From: Ctenosaura bakeri | Taxonomy: Eukaryota; Chordata; Lepidosauria; Squamata; Iguanidae | Reading direction: 5' to 3' | Assembly: GCA_948474755.1 (NCBI GenBank) | Contig: CAOLHI010002552.1 | Coordinates: forward strand, 62,001 to 126,000 | DNA length: 64,000 bases | In this document: in pieces, positions 33,488-45,565 of the stretch | Layout: each line of letters starts with the position of its first letter | How positions within the stretch are numbered: position 1 is the first letter of the stretch | Position numbers and translations under genes: made by a program | Notes under the pieces: model-generated | The model's database searches: none | Told to the model about the DNA's origin: nothing | What the model saw: only the letters and a program-made list of their open reading frames with translations

Positions 33488-36049
33488 CCAGCTCTAGATC
33501 CCCTATCCTGATGCTCCCAGATTCAGTGGAGGCAGTGATGCAATACAATTCAACAGCTAGTTATATGCTCCATCTTGTTCTTTGCTCCAGGAAGAAATAT
33601 ATCACCAGCACCTTAAAAGACTGCAGTTGATTGTAGTCTACAAGAACATATGTTGTGCTAAATTGGCTAGTCTTTAAGGTATGCTAGGATTTGTAGGTGT
33701 TTTTGCCTGAGAAGATTAAAACGATGACTCCTGTGGAAGTACCTTCTACATCATGGAGATGCTACAACCTCTCACGTCATTCATTCTCACTCCCTTGCTT
33801 CGGATACTCAGCTGCTTCTCCACCCTGGCCCTCTCCATCTGGCACTGCCAAGCAGACCCACTAGTTATCTTGCTCCACTTTGACCAAGGAGCACAGCTGT
33901 GGCTTTTTATAGAGAGTGTGTGACTGAAGCCCAGACATGAGGGAAGCAAAGGCCTCCTCCATCCCAGACCCTGCTTGAACTCTGCATTGGTGGTTCACAC
34001 AGTTTGGGAAGGGGACAGAAATACCACTGCTTCTACTAGGCAACGGGGCAAACAACAGAGTGCAGCTGTAAACAAACCACAACCTCCTCATTCCTGACAA
34101 GTGACTGCAGTGTTGGCTGTGGGCCTCCTATGAATATGGCGCAGAGAGGCATGTTTTCTTGCCCAGAGATCCATGACAATTCTTTTACTGTCTCAGAAGT
34201 GAGAATTTTCCCTCTTAACTGCTTCCTTCAAACAGAGGGGAAAAAGCATACTAAAAAAAAAATTGTATTTAAAACCCAAGCACCAGAACAGTTTTCATGG
34301 GGTTCCTGTGTTCAAACTTCTTTTACAGATTCACAGAAAGAGGAAAATGGAATGTAAGAGGTTTCCCATCCTGTTCACAAGACATGTGTTCCACAAAAGT
34401 TGTACTAATTTCCACGGGAGTAAATGCTAACAGGATACAGAGAGAAAATGCCAGAGCTTATTTATTGCAGTTGATAGGCAATTCTGAAGATTTTTTTTAA
34501 AACGGTAAGTCTGGTAATAACTGAGTCTTTTGATAGGGTAGCATATCTTAGTCACACATGATTGCAAAATTAAGAATGATGTTTTGTGAAAGACTACAAG
34601 CAATTTCATATGCTCTGCCTGTACTTGGCATATAGCAGTTTTAAGGGTCCAAGGCCTTATCGGGATGCTCTCTCAGAAGAGAAACCAATTGGAGTGTTGT
34701 CAGGAATGCCAGTCCTGTGGAATCACTAACTTCGATAAAGGGTGGGAAACTTCTGTACCTTGAAGTGTTTAATAGAAAGGGGGGAATTGGTAGGTGCCCC
34801 CTTCTTTCACCATTGCAATGTCCCTCTGAAAACCCCCACTCCTACACAATGTATTTTAAAAACAAGAGTCCTGATTTTGTGTTGAATTTGCCTACATACA
34901 CCTAACAAGAGGTACAGTCACGCAGCCCTCCAGATGTTTTTGGAGTTCCCAGCATTCCTCGCTATTGGCTGTGCCACTTAGGCCTTCTGGCCTTTACAAA
35001 AGCAATGGAACTGTAGTGCTGATGTAACAGAAGGATTATCATAGTGCCCATGAAATGTAATTGTTCATTGGTCTTACAAAAGCCTATAAATCTGTTGGGA
35101 GTGTTCACTGTGCATTCCTGAGAAACAAGAAAAATCAACAGCATAAGGCCACCACATTCAAAAATGCTATATGGGGGCAGATTAATTCTTTTAAACCTTA
35201 CTTGTCCATTACTTTCTCAGGTGGTTAGGATTAGGTTGGGAAATAAGTATTTTGTATTAACGCAAGAACCAGCTATTTATTACTAGCTTTTACTAAACCC
35301 CATATTCTTCAGTCATCAGTGGAAAAATTTCCTGTGATTTCATAAGGTCTAATTCTTCTCCAAATGAGCAGAAGAATGAAAGGGAAATTGCCTATCAGTT
35401 ATGTGCTCAGATAGATCCTTTAGTAAGAAATACCAAATGTTTCCACTGCAGATCCTTCCTTAGATTTTATTAAAGGGCTTGCAGTGATATGTTGGACTGA
35501 AATCAAATATGCCATCCGCAGGCAATAAAAACTGTAAATCAAGGCCTCCCAGTCTTTGAAGTTGCTTACAAATCATGAGATTTAATTTTTTAAAATATAT
35601 ATATAAATATAATTTTGTTAATTTTTAAATTAATTGTTTCTAAAAATTACTGCTACAAAAATATACAAGATTGCTAGTAAATATTGTTAAGACAGATGGT
35701 CAGTTATGATCCAAGATATTTTGCTGCTTGGGGTGTGTGCCTATACCACTGCAATACAGAAAAGACAATCACCCTAGCTGCTGAATCTTATGTAAACGAT
35801 GATGATGGAATGGCATACTCTATTGCCCCTGAGAGCAGCTGGTTAGCCTAAGGAGGGCACTGCAGGCCTCATGGCACACACAGAGATTTGTCTGCTGTCC
35901 TCTGCATTGTTACTAGGGACAGCTGTTTCACCCTACCTAATGGTAGAGCCAGATCTGTATAAATGCTCCACCCAGTAGCATACTGGATTTATACTGGTTG
36001 GACCATTGTAGGATTAGCATCATAAATTACTCTGACATGTAACCACTAT
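33488..36049. other. mostly unannotated; repeat fragments at 33575-33725 and 34918-34980
   Basis: GGCTAGTCTTTAAGGTATGC near 33665 is a phrase of a common reptile retroelement. GCCCTCCAGATGTTTTTGGA near 34926 is a family 5 half-palindrome. The interval 35200-35700 is AT-rich and repeat-poor. No gene was recognised. Confidence 0.4.
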
Positions 36050-36251
36050 GGCCATTTCTACACTACACCTTTATAGTGCTATTATTCCACTTTCAACATC
36101 CTGTGGAATTCTGGGGTTTGTAGTTTACTGAGGCCAAAAAGTTCTCTGGCTGAGAATTCTAAATGCCCCTCCCTAAACTGCAAACCCCAGGAGTCCATAG
36201 GATGTTGAAAGTGGAATAATAGCACTACAATAGTATAGTGTAGAAACGGCC
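36050..36251. mobile_element. palindromic MITE, family 1, long form
   Basis: Ends GGCCATTTCTACACTACACC and TAGTGTAGAAACGGCC. The flanks TAT and TGT differ by one base. Very similar throughout to 18741-18942, including TCTCTGGCTGAGAATTCTAA. Confidence 0.92.
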
Positions 36252-36721
36252 TGTCTCAGCATAATGCTACTGGTGCAAGGGGCAAAAGAATGAAGAAGTT
36301 TGTGTTATGTTACAGGGAAGAGTAGGCATTAGCCTAAACTATTTGCTTGCTCAGAGAACTGTCTCATTCTCCCAGGTCAACGTAAGGTAGGCCTGGAACA
36401 ATCATAAGCAACCGCTGGTCCTGACCCTCCTCCATCTTGCTGTCACTGCTTGTTCACATGTTCTCTGAATGATCAAACTGTAACAGTAATGAAGAGAGAA
36501 GGGAGAAGAAGGAGCAGCAGCTTCTGGTTGCTTCACCCTCCCTTTGGGCAACCATGTGGCTTTTGCTGAGAGGGAAAGGGCAAGTCAGTGGGTATGTTCA
36601 AAAGGTTTGGGCCCACTGAGGACGATTTTTTCAAGGGACTATTTACATCTGGATCTAGTCCCAACTACCTTAGCTTCCCCCAGCAACTGATGACCAACTG
36701 ATGGGCAGTGATGACCAACTA

Positions 36722-36810
36722 TCGCCCTCCAGATGTTGTTAGCGAGCAATGCCCAAGATTCTTTGCTATTGGTTATGCTGGCTAGAACTGTTATGAAGTG
36801 TTGTAGGTCA
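36722..36810. mobile_element. palindromic element, family 5, partial
   Basis: CGCCCTCCAGATGTTGTTAG, then CAATGCCCAAGATTCTTTGC and TATTGGTTATGCTGGCTAG represent the left arm; the right arm is lost. Confidence 0.6.
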
Positions 36811-36981
36811 AGAAAATCTGGGGGACCACGTTTGCTCTTTTTCTTTAGGGGGACTACTAGTGGAAGAACATGAGCTAGACTGAGGAAACTGGAAGAATGG
36901 GAGAGCAAGCAGAAGGCAGTACCATTGGCCCTCAAGTACGTAAACAAGAAGATACTGCAGTGCTGCCAGCACTGAAAGTGC

Positions 36982-37889
36982 TGTTACTGCATTTGCTAGC
37001 CCAGATTTGGGGCTGCTAGATATCACTTTGGTATCAATAATTTGGCTCTCTTCTACCACCCCTCTCCACGTGTTTGTGAGGCCCCCGGACAAGCACAGAA
37101 CTAGGCTTGGCCACTAAATGCTGCAATATCCCAACACAATACAGGCAGGCCAGACATAGCCAGATCACTGCTTTAGGAGACCTCTCTGCAAACACCCTCA
37201 TTATGTATGCACGCTGCTTACAAAGAACTCCCTGCCCTGAGCAGGCAACTTGGCAAGTTGAATACTCAAATGTCAAGCACCGAGTATTTGCATACTGTTT
37301 ACCTCTTTGTCAATTTGGATTTAACTCAACCATGCTAAATTTTGACCTTTCCAAAGCTTTGTCTTGCGCCCGAAACTCATTGTTTTCCCCCAAGTACAGA
37401 ATAGCCTACAGTTACATTTGTCCCTATAAAAACCCCTGATTCCGAGACCTTCCTCGGATTGCTCCGGACTTCTATCCATCCTTACTGCCGCTTTGTCTGG
37501 CGAGCTGTCCCCTCAGTCCCATGTACTGAGACTCCATACCAACGAACTCAAACTTCAGACCTCTCTGGGCTTCAGGACAGATGTCGTATGACCCAATTCA
37601 ACAATCCCTCTCAAAATCCCTCTATACCACTCCAACCTCTATTTTCTATAGTTATCTGAGTGCATGTGTTGCATACACTGTTTGTCTGTATTTAATAAAA
37701 ATCTCAATTATTCTTAAACTTGGTGTGCTCCTTGGCTTGGCCTGACCTCGTAGACATTGGGTAAAAGATTCCGCTGTGTTGCCCTGCCTCTCGCATTGCT
37801 AATTTGTGCTCTAGCTAATTTCCCCAAACTTAGTTAATTGAGAGCACATATAGGTGTTCCTCTTGAGACCCCCAGTAAACAGGGCAACA
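36982..37889 (+). mobile_element. solo LTR, retrovirus-like, copy B
   Basis: Starts TGTTACTGC and ends AGGGCAACA, with GTGC on both sides (36978-36981 and 37890-37893). TATAAAA lies at 37425-37431 and AATAAA at 37694-37699, giving a U3-R-U5 order. It aligns by eye along its length with copy A at 1518-2268 in the opposite orientation: GCTAGATATC near the start, CTCCACGTGTTTG, CTTCCTCGGA, CATCCTTACTGCCG, then GGGGAAATT-type sequence near the 3' end in reverse. About 150 bp longer than copy A. No internal viral genes flank it. Confidence 0.88.
37777..37889 (+). repeat. 10-bp inverted repeat bounding the LTR 3' end
   Basis: TGTTGCCCTG at 37777-37786 is the exact reverse complement of CAGGGCAACA at 37880-37889. 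Copy A has the same arrangement (1518-1527 with 1621-1629) at nearly the same spacing. Confidence 0.9.
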
Positions 37890-37893
37890 GTGC

Positions 37894-38837
37894 TGTACAG
37901 GTAAACAAGAGTATCAGGAAGCACTCACTGGCTGGTATCCTGTTATGAAATATGCACACTTATGTTTTCTTTACATATGTGTGTGTCCTTTTGGGGGTGC
38001 CATGGGAGGTTGGTATTCCCTTCCGCCCTCTGCAGCACCCAAAGTCCCCCCACATAGACTTCCTGAAGCCCCCCCCGTGGCCATTCTTTGCCTTCAGGGG
38101 AGCAGGAAGCATCACGGAACTGTCAACTACATCCCTATAGCCAGATGTGAAACAATGGCATCAGCATTGAGATCTCCTGGTGTCCTCCAGAGGTCTCAAC
38201 ACTGCTATAGTCATTTCACACCAGGCCATGTGGATATAGCCAGACTCTTCTGTGACTCTGCTCCTCCCCACAAGACATGTAATGGCCACAAACAGAGGAT
38301 GTTCAGTAAGACGGGGGTGGCATATGCCTCCACCTAGAGTAGGTCTGCATGTGAGGAAGAGAATTCTGAGGGAAACTGATTCTCAGGGATTTGCCCTTGC
38401 TGTATTTCCAGCACACCCCTCTAGCGCGTATTCCTTCCCCCTCCAACTTTATGCACCTAATTGAGCAATGGTTCCGCTAAGGAAGTGCACTCACTATATT
38501 TTGCTCAAATCTACCATTGTCTTTGCTGGGTGGAACTCAAGAAAAACCAGTTCTGTGTGATTCTAGCAGAATCTTACTATGGCCCACTCTGGCTGGGTCT
38601 AGTGATATCATTAAAAAAAAAACAACCTTCCTCCTCTCAAGAGCAGCTTTTCAGCTATTTTAAGTGTTTTGTATTTCTAAAAGAAGTAAATAGAAACATA
38701 TTTAATTTAATAAATATACATGCATCAGGATTTTTTAAAAAACAAACCGTGTTCCCAAGCTATGGAAAGAAAGCTGAGGTTCAGTCTAAGAACCAGTGCC
38801 CAAGCTGCTGATTAGTATATCTCTCTTTTGCATTCCC
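37894..38837. other. unannotated intergenic stretch
   Basis: No gene or clear repeat was recognised. A 130-residue ORF at 37945-38337 overlaps a 62-residue ORF in another frame and has no recognisable domain. Confidence 0.45.
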
Positions 38838-38838
38838 T

Positions 38839-38890
<52 letters not shown>
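38838..38890. repeat. (ATC)n microsatellite, about 17 units
   Basis: A perfect ATC run at the 3' end of a reverse-oriented LINE, mirroring the (ATC)n on the LINE tail at 16808-16838. Confidence 0.98.
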
Positions 38891-39330
38891 ATATCCTGCT
38901 TCTCTCCCAATAATAGGACTCAAGGCAGCTAAGAATATATTTTAAAAAATACAGATTAAAACTATGCAAAATGTTGATAAAAGTACAAGTAGAAAAGTTA
39001 CCTAAAAACAATTAAACGATGAAGTTAAAGCATTAAACATTGAAAATATTAAATTTCATGACAAGACTATACAAACATAAAACAGCATAATACATTATTA
39101 AAAGCCCATCCCATTCAGTTTCTGGTAGCAAAAGAATGTTTCCAGTTGCCAACATTAGGAGAGCAAGCAGGGAGCCATCCTGGCCTCTTTAGGAAGAAGT
39201 TCTAAAAAATGGATGCAGCCACCAAGAATGTCCTCTCTTTTGTTTCCATCAAACGAGCTTGAGAAGGTGATGGGAGAGAAAGAAGGGCCTTTCTAGGAGA
39301 TCTTAATTCAAATGGGCTTTGCATTCCTAA
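38891..39330 (-). mobile_element. L2-like LINE fragment, reverse orientation
   Basis: TATCCTGCTTCTCTCCCAAT and ACTCAAGGCAGCTAAGAATA are the reversed 3' end. CAGCCACCAAGAATGTCCTC and AAGAAGGGCCTTTCTAGGAG further right are the reversed ORF2 C-terminus. Same family as 46960-47570. Confidence 0.75.
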
Positions 39331-41037
39331 TACAAAGGAAGAGAGTCTCAGTCTGCTTTTAGGGAAAATACCCTGTGAGTGACTCTTAGTTTTTGTTAAA
39401 TCTGCCTGTACCCTTAACTTCTAGGGTAATTGAGGACCTCAGAGGTCATTTGAAGACTCGTCTCTAGTGCTGTCATTTGGAGTTGTTTTCTGTGTATGCA
39501 GGCCTATTAAATGAACAGCTCCTCTGCATGTTAAAATTAGGTGGCAAAGTTACCAATATGTGCAGCTTTCTACCTCACAGAAAAGCATGACACAGGAGGC
39601 TTCATGGGCTATAAACTGGTAAAGTGATATCTTTGACTGGACCAGCTTTGTTGACAGAAGAATGTTTGAGAGCAAACTTTTGAATAGCACAAAAGCATAT
39701 TCATCTAGATAGCAGTTGTTTAGCTGCTAGAAATGCTCCTGCCTCCTGTTCCCACTATTGTAGCCGAAGCAAAGGGCACAAACATTTTCAAGCATGAACC
39801 AGTCCACTGGGCACCTATTAGTACCCTCTCTCCCACCCTCACCCCACATGTGTCACCCCTAGCCTGGTATTATGTCTCTCTTCCAATCTTATCTTGATGT
39901 TTTTCCTCCCTAGCTAATTTGAAACTGAAAAGCTATGTGTTTCACATGAAAACATTTCCATAGCCTCCAGGAAGATCATTTCATACCAGGAATAGAGCAA
40001 ACTGTAATTGGGATACAGCCGAGGCCAACTTAAAATAGCTCAGTGTGTAACTCTCAGTGCCATGTATCCGTCCTGATGTCTGGAACAGATGGATTGAGCA
40101 GTCCCCCAACATGTGGGTCTGTCTCATACACAATGCCATAAATGACCAGAATGCTCTCTGCTGCTCCAATTGGCCAGTGGCACAAGGAGAATGAAGTGGG
40201 GAGCTGTAACTTTGCCAGTTTAACTGCCCACCTCCATTCCCATGCCCACCCTTCCTTATTCACACTACTACCCTCCACAAAAACAGCTCACATCACATTT
40301 TACATTCCAAGAGTTTATGGAATGCATTAGTCCTGGATAAAAGTACAACAAACTCAGATGTATAACCCTGACGTCAACCGTCCCTGGAGTTTGGAAGAGA
40401 AGCTATAAACAGAAGGATGAAAGGAAGTTATAAAGACCATCTGCTTTGGCTTCCATGGACACATATTAGACACGCACAGACACAAAAGGTGATGGAGGCT
40501 GCTGGGTTTCTTTCTCTGCCAAAGTGGCCACTGGTTGCTAGAGATGAGCAGAAACTACTAGAAATCAGTGCAGAAAAACTGTTCCTGTGTTCCGGCTTCA
40601 TGCCTGCCTTTCCTTTTTCCTTGGTAAGGAGGTATGGAAACTGCAGTTGAATCACCTTGTCTGTCTGATCTCATCTGTTTTTCAGAGAAGAAACCACTGG
40701 ACCATAAATCATACGTCTTAGGAACTGGATAATTATGTTTATGTGCTGAAAATTTTCTGAAGTTTTCAGCTGAAAACACTCTTGAGATTCTATTTTGAAG
40801 AAGCTTTTCCTCTCTTTTCCATCAATTACTTTGGAGGAAAGCAGGCCAATCATAGATTACAGGTATTTGTTAGGATGTGTTAGATTTCACAGGAAGATCA
40901 ACTCATTTGAAATGTTGTGCTGGAGAAGAGTTTTACAGATACAATGGACTGCCGAAAGGACAAATAAATGAGTCCTAGACCAAATCAGATCTGAAATCTC
41001 ACTGTCTTGCTCTGAGAGTGAAACAAGAGGCACGCAA
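39331..41037. other. unannotated intergenic stretch
   Basis: No gene or clear repeat was recognised. The stretch 39615-39720 may be a decayed retroelement piece. Confidence 0.4.
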
Positions 41038-41075
41038 TGATGGGGGTGATGGTGATGGTGATGGTGATGACAATT
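41038..41075 (+). repeat. (GGTGAT)n simple repeat
   Basis: About five GGTGAT units with minor variation. Confidence 0.9.
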
Positions 41076-42520
41076 GACGATGTTGACATTGTGATTGTGC
41101 AGTGTATCTCCTCCTCCTCAGCTGGTGAGAGAGCTTTGGCTGCTACTGAAAATAAAGATTGCTTCTACTGCCCCAGTACCAAACATATTTATTTGGAAAT
41201 CAGCATCTAGGCCAAGACACACATCTCCTCAGATATTCCTTGGACTATAAAATTACTTTACAAATAGGAAGAAAGAGAGAATGCTGCAGTGAGCATAGTC
41301 AGCCCTGCTAGGCCTTGGCATGCCACAGATAGCCTAGATGATGACAATGGGCCTGTTTGCTGCTTCCTGCATCAGCAAAACACCCAGAGGTGGTCATGCA
41401 GTGGGGAAGTGTTCCCTGGCTTGCTGGTCCAGCAGCCACAGCAATGCCACAACTGTCAGATTCAGCTCAGGAAAATGAATGACAACCCTCAAGAGATGTA
41501 CATGACTCATATTCCAGATGCCTGGAGCAGGCAAGTGTCCATTAGAATCCATTGTGTCTCATCAGTGAACACAACATTCCTAGAAAAAAGCCGCAAAAGC
41601 TATGGAAAAACAAACCTAGAAAAAGCCACATCTCTCCTTGCTGCAGAACAGCCTGGCAAAATACATATTCAGTACATGGGTGCATTTCCATCTTAGTCAC
41701 ACTGGGCTAAATGAAGTTGCTAGTTCTACCCAGAAATAAATGGGACTTAAAACACCTCCAGATGAGGAAAAAGTCTCTGGAGGATCCACATTTTGTTCTT
41801 GAACAAACCAGTTTATTTTGGAGACCCATATGATGTTTTCTTCATCCTGAAGTATTTCCTAGGAGCTCCTGGCAGTACCAAAGACTTTGTATTCCCACTC
41901 CCCTGGTTGATTTAAATTGACCCAGTACATTCCAAAATGAAGTGTATCTGTACTGGTGTGCGTGCTGCTATTATCTCAAAAGCAGTAAACATGGCTGCCA
42001 CTAAATAAATAAAGGTATTGTTTGCAGGACACAGATTCAACTGAAATCAAGGGAGGAAAAGAGAGATATTAGCACTAAAACACAAGAATCCTAATATTTA
42101 ACTAGTATACTATTGCTAAAGCACTTTAGCATTTTGACTATAACTCCTGATTTTAAAAAAAAATACAAGTCTTAATGGTAATCTGTGAAAATCAATTTCT
42201 GAAATGTGGCATGAGACTGGATTTACCATGTAATCAGAGGGAGGGAGAAAAAGCAACCTGGAATATTTCAAGGAAGGGACTGGATGCAAGCCTATTAATA
42301 TGCAAGTAGGATCAAAACAAAACAAAAAATTGGAAAGTGTCAATAATTCCTAAGATTTGTTTTTGCTCATCTTAGCTATGCATAACAAGTTCTATAATAG
42401 GTCTATTCTGAGTGGAGTACTCTAGGTCTACACTGGCATGGACCCATTAGCTACAGTCTGGTGCTCACATGGCTATGATCTTATTACTCAGTAGCTAAGC
42501 ACCAAGACAGACATTATACA
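41076..42520. other. unannotated intergenic stretch
   Basis: No gene or clear repeat was recognised. The 135-residue ORF at 41289-41696 has no recognisable domain. Confidence 0.4.
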
Positions 42521-42618
42521 AGTAACTTTTTTGGATTACAAGTTCCAGAATGCCACAGCCAGCATGGGAGGATTTGCAGCAGTATAGTCCAAAATGAACA
42601 AACTTTCCAATGTCTGAG
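42521..42618. mobile_element. palindromic element, family 4
   Basis: AGTAACTTTTTTGGATTACA and AGTTCCAGAATGCCACAGCC pair with GCAGTATAGTCCAAAATGAA and AACTTTCCAATGTCTG. Confidence 0.7.
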
Positions 42619-42724
42619 ACTGTTGATGCAACTCTGAGGGCTGTGAAGTGTAAGAGGAATACTCTGCTGTGTGAAGCTAATCTACAATGACCGTTTGTAT
42701 CAGCTGTTCCTACTCTTTCTGATT

Positions 42725-42835
42725 CTTTTATGGCTGTTTTGAAATATATTTGACATTTCCTTTGTTAGCAGCTTTGGAAATTTATTTCAATCTTGGAGAA
42801 GTGGGATGTATAATAATTCTAATTTAAATACAGCT
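42725..42835 (+). mobile_element. LINE 3' end, decayed
   Basis: GCAGCTTTGGAAATTTATTT and TTGGAGAAGTGGGATGTATA resemble an L2-like LINE terminus. Confidence 0.4.
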
Positions 42836-43839
42836 ATATTATGTGTCTGCCAACTGAAAATAATTTCACTTTAGGATGAAATTAGCTTTTTAACCCATAG
42901 ATATGTCTTTTATAATTAATAGCACAGTCCATGTGCAAGTTTCACTGTACTTAATGCAGCTTATGTCCAGGAAAGTAGGCTGAGGATTGCTCTTATTCAT
43001 GTTTATTTGTCTTCATAAAAGACAGAGACACCCTGGATCCCAAGAGGAGTTGCTTTACTGCTGCTAATGAAGTTTAAATTTTGTAGTTTCTTGTCTTGGT
43101 CCCCACATGAATTACCAACTGAATTACAGCAGAAACAACATCTGGTACAAAATGTAAGCCTGTGACTCCAGCACAGTTACTTTTGTTCTCCTGTATGGTT
43201 CTTAACATCTTTTGTCCAATGAAGAAGCAAGTAGAGCTTCTAAAACTTGCATGATGTGTTTTGTGCATTTTGGTTTGGCTAATAAAGGTACAGCTGTTTT
43301 GTGGATTTTGGATTTTATTTTGTTTTGCTATATGGGCAACACGGTGACCCATGAATACACTTATTTGGGCATAAGGCTCATTGTGCTCAATCTGATTTCC
43401 TTCTGAATTCATATGTGTAGTACATCTTTTTGTCATTAAGACTCTTGTTTGCTTGCTGCAGACAACAGGGAATACAGCACCTCTCTCCCTGTGCCTAATT
43501 GAGAGAATCATGGCTCAAAACCAATTCCTTTCTCTGCATTGGACCTCAGTGAGGCATACACCTTAGTTGGAGTTGGGTCAGAATAACTATGATTACAATC
43601 CATGTCCCTTTCCTTTATCAGCAGACTTCTAAAAGGGGAAAGCCCATTACTTCTCAGTTCCCCATTTTTTCAGAAAACACACAGAAGTTCACAGGTTGGC
43701 TAGATAACCAGGGAAATGCCATTATGAAATCAGTGAACTATTGTTGTTATTCATGGTGGGGATTTTTACTTTGTCCTTCAAGCACATTTTCAAGGGTGTC
43801 AGTTTTTATATGGATATATTGTGCTGCCCCTAATGAGCA
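42836..43839. other. mostly unannotated; retroelement piece at 43195-43315
   Basis: CCAATGAAGAAGCAAGTAGA, AAAACTTGCATGATGTGTTT and TGGCTAATAAAGGTACAGCT are phrases of a common reptile retroelement 3' end, possibly Penelope-like. The 145-residue minus ORF 43074-43511 covers it and is not a gene candidate. Confidence 0.4.
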
Positions 43840-43940
43840 GAGCTTGGGAAAGTTTGGGGAGAACATCTCTCAGAATCTCCCTGCCATTGTGTTGGATTCT
43901 GGGTACTATAGTCTCAGAAAGTAACTTTTCCAAGCTCTGA
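43840..43940. mobile_element. palindromic element, family 4, well preserved
   Basis: GAGCTTGGGAAAGTTTGGGG and TCAGAATCTCCCTGCCATTG pair with TTGGATTCTGGGTACTATAG and AGTAACTTTTCCAAGCTCTG. Confidence 0.8.
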
Positions 43941-43962
43941 TAGTGAGTCAGACCCTTGGTTC

Positions 43963-44153
43963 ATGCTGTTGTTGCCACGTGCCTTCAAGTCATTTCTGAC
44001 TTATGGAGACCTGAAAACAACCTTATCATTGGGTTTTCTGCGGCTGAGAGTATGTGACATACCCAAGGTTACCCGGTCAGTTTGTATGGCTGAGTCAATC
44101 CTGATCTCCAGGGTTGTAATACAGTGCTCAAACCACTACCACATTGGCTCTGT
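43963..44153 (-). mobile_element. tRNA-derived SINE with BovB-like tail, reverse orientation
   Basis: GTGCCTTCAAGTCATTTCTG, the reversed tail, starts the unit. ACCCAAGGTTACCCGGTCAG and GTGCTCAAACCACTACCACA, the reversed head, close it. Confidence 0.85.
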
Positions 44154-44199
44154 TAGTTCATTTAGTCTACATAATTTATTCTGGTTTACAGAGACTATT

Positions 44200-44332
44200 G
44201 AGGGTCTCAGACGGAATGCGTGTATTCCTTTTCATCACTCATGTGATCCTTTTAACTGAAGATGCCAGGGGTGGAACAAGGAACCTTTTTCATATAAAGC
44301 ATGTGCCCTATTGCTGAGTTATAGCCCTTTCC
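44200..44332 (-). mobile_element. second type of tRNA-derived SINE, reverse orientation
   Basis: On the minus strand the head reads GGGCTATAACTCAGCAATAG and GGCACATGCTTTATATG, resembling AGCTCAGTGGTAGAGCA-type tRNA box A. GTTCCACCCCTGGCATCTTC follows as box B, then CAGTTAAAAGGATCACATGA. Different from the BovB-tailed family beside it. Confidence 0.65.
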
Positions 44333-44729
44333 CCAAGGACTGGGAAGGGGTGCTCATGAGTGTCAAACCTCCTCTGTGACTAATGTCTCTTCTGGCTCCC
44401 AATAAACCTAATACAGATAATCTAATTGTTCGCACTACCAACAGTGGAGAGAGGGGCGAACACAGTTTGACTGGCTAAGCTAGAGCTGTGCTGAATGACT
44501 AGCAAGTCAGATAAACAGTGATAAAATTTGCTTTCAACCTTGCCCTGAGGCACTAAAGCACTAAATGCGGGGAGAGGATCCACAGCAACTAAATGAGCCT
44601 AGCTCACCTCCTTTATGACTGTGATGTATTTTACTTCCTGCCAGTTGCTTGTGCATCATAGGAGGATAATGTTAGGTACTTTACGAGTTGGATTCCAAGG
44701 TGTGAATGAGGTGAGGCAGTTTATGATGC
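44333..44729. other. unannotated intergenic stretch
   Basis: No gene or clear repeat was recognised. Confidence 0.45.
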
Positions 44730-44925
44730 AGAATCATAAAGCCAGAGTTGGAAGGACCATCTGGCCCAACCCCCTGCCATATGGGAACGCACAGCTAAAG
44801 CACTCCCAGGAGATGGGTGTCCAACCTCTGTTTAAAGACCTCACAGGAGGAGAGATCATCCCCTCTGAGGCAGCCTATTCTGCTGCTGAACACCTCTTAC
44901 CACCAGAAAGTTCTTCCAAATGTCT
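44730..44925 (-). mobile_element. CR1 LINE 3' fragment, reverse orientation
   Basis: AGAATCATAAAGCCAGAGTT and GGAAGGACCATCTGGCCCAA are the reversed CR1 3' UTR. GTCCAACCTCTGTTTAAAGA and CCAGAAAGTTCTTCCAAATG are the reversed ORF2 C-terminus. Confidence 0.82.
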
Positions 44926-45565
44926 AAGGCACGCAGAGGGTTTTCAATAAAGTTGCCCTCCCGCCACATGTGTTTGTGTGCAGGTATATACAATTCGAAC
45001 TCTTTGTGAAGCCTCTGTGTGGGCTACATGTTGGTATTTATAATGCTGTAATTCCTGGGTGATCCTAATGACCTGTTCTTTATTGGGGATGGGTAACATG
45101 TATCTCTGCATGATTAAATCCTAGCTTGCTCATTTACACTCAATTTTTCTTTTTTTTCCCCAGGCCCCTCCTTTCTGACAGTGATTACTGTGCTTTATTG
45201 TGAAGAGTGCATATATTAGTAGAACTGCATGGCAACCAGCAAATCCAGAAGCGAGTTCCTGTCAACGCTGAACGGGCCTTTTTTTTTTAAAACCACTTCT
45301 TCATGACAAACTGTTCTGTCAGCAACAGGAAGTGATGTTATTGCCTTCCTCACAAAAGGGAAACTCCTAGTTGTTTCCATGGGAATGGGCAACTGTGTAA
45401 TTACAAACTTATATAACCTTAAAGTTGCACACACATACACACAAACACAAATGCAGGCAAACAGGAAAATAAGAATTTAAAAAAACTGTAACTCCGAGAA
45501 GCTTTGAACACCCTGATCAAAGAGCAGGCTGGCAAATCAACATTGTAATTTTAGGTAAAAACTGT
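44926..45565. other. unannotated intergenic stretch
   Basis: No gene or clear repeat was recognised. Confidence 0.45.

Noticed and set aside
38838..38890. CRISPR-like repeat or array
   Set aside because: Simple ATC microsatellite in a eukaryotic genome. No spacer structure.
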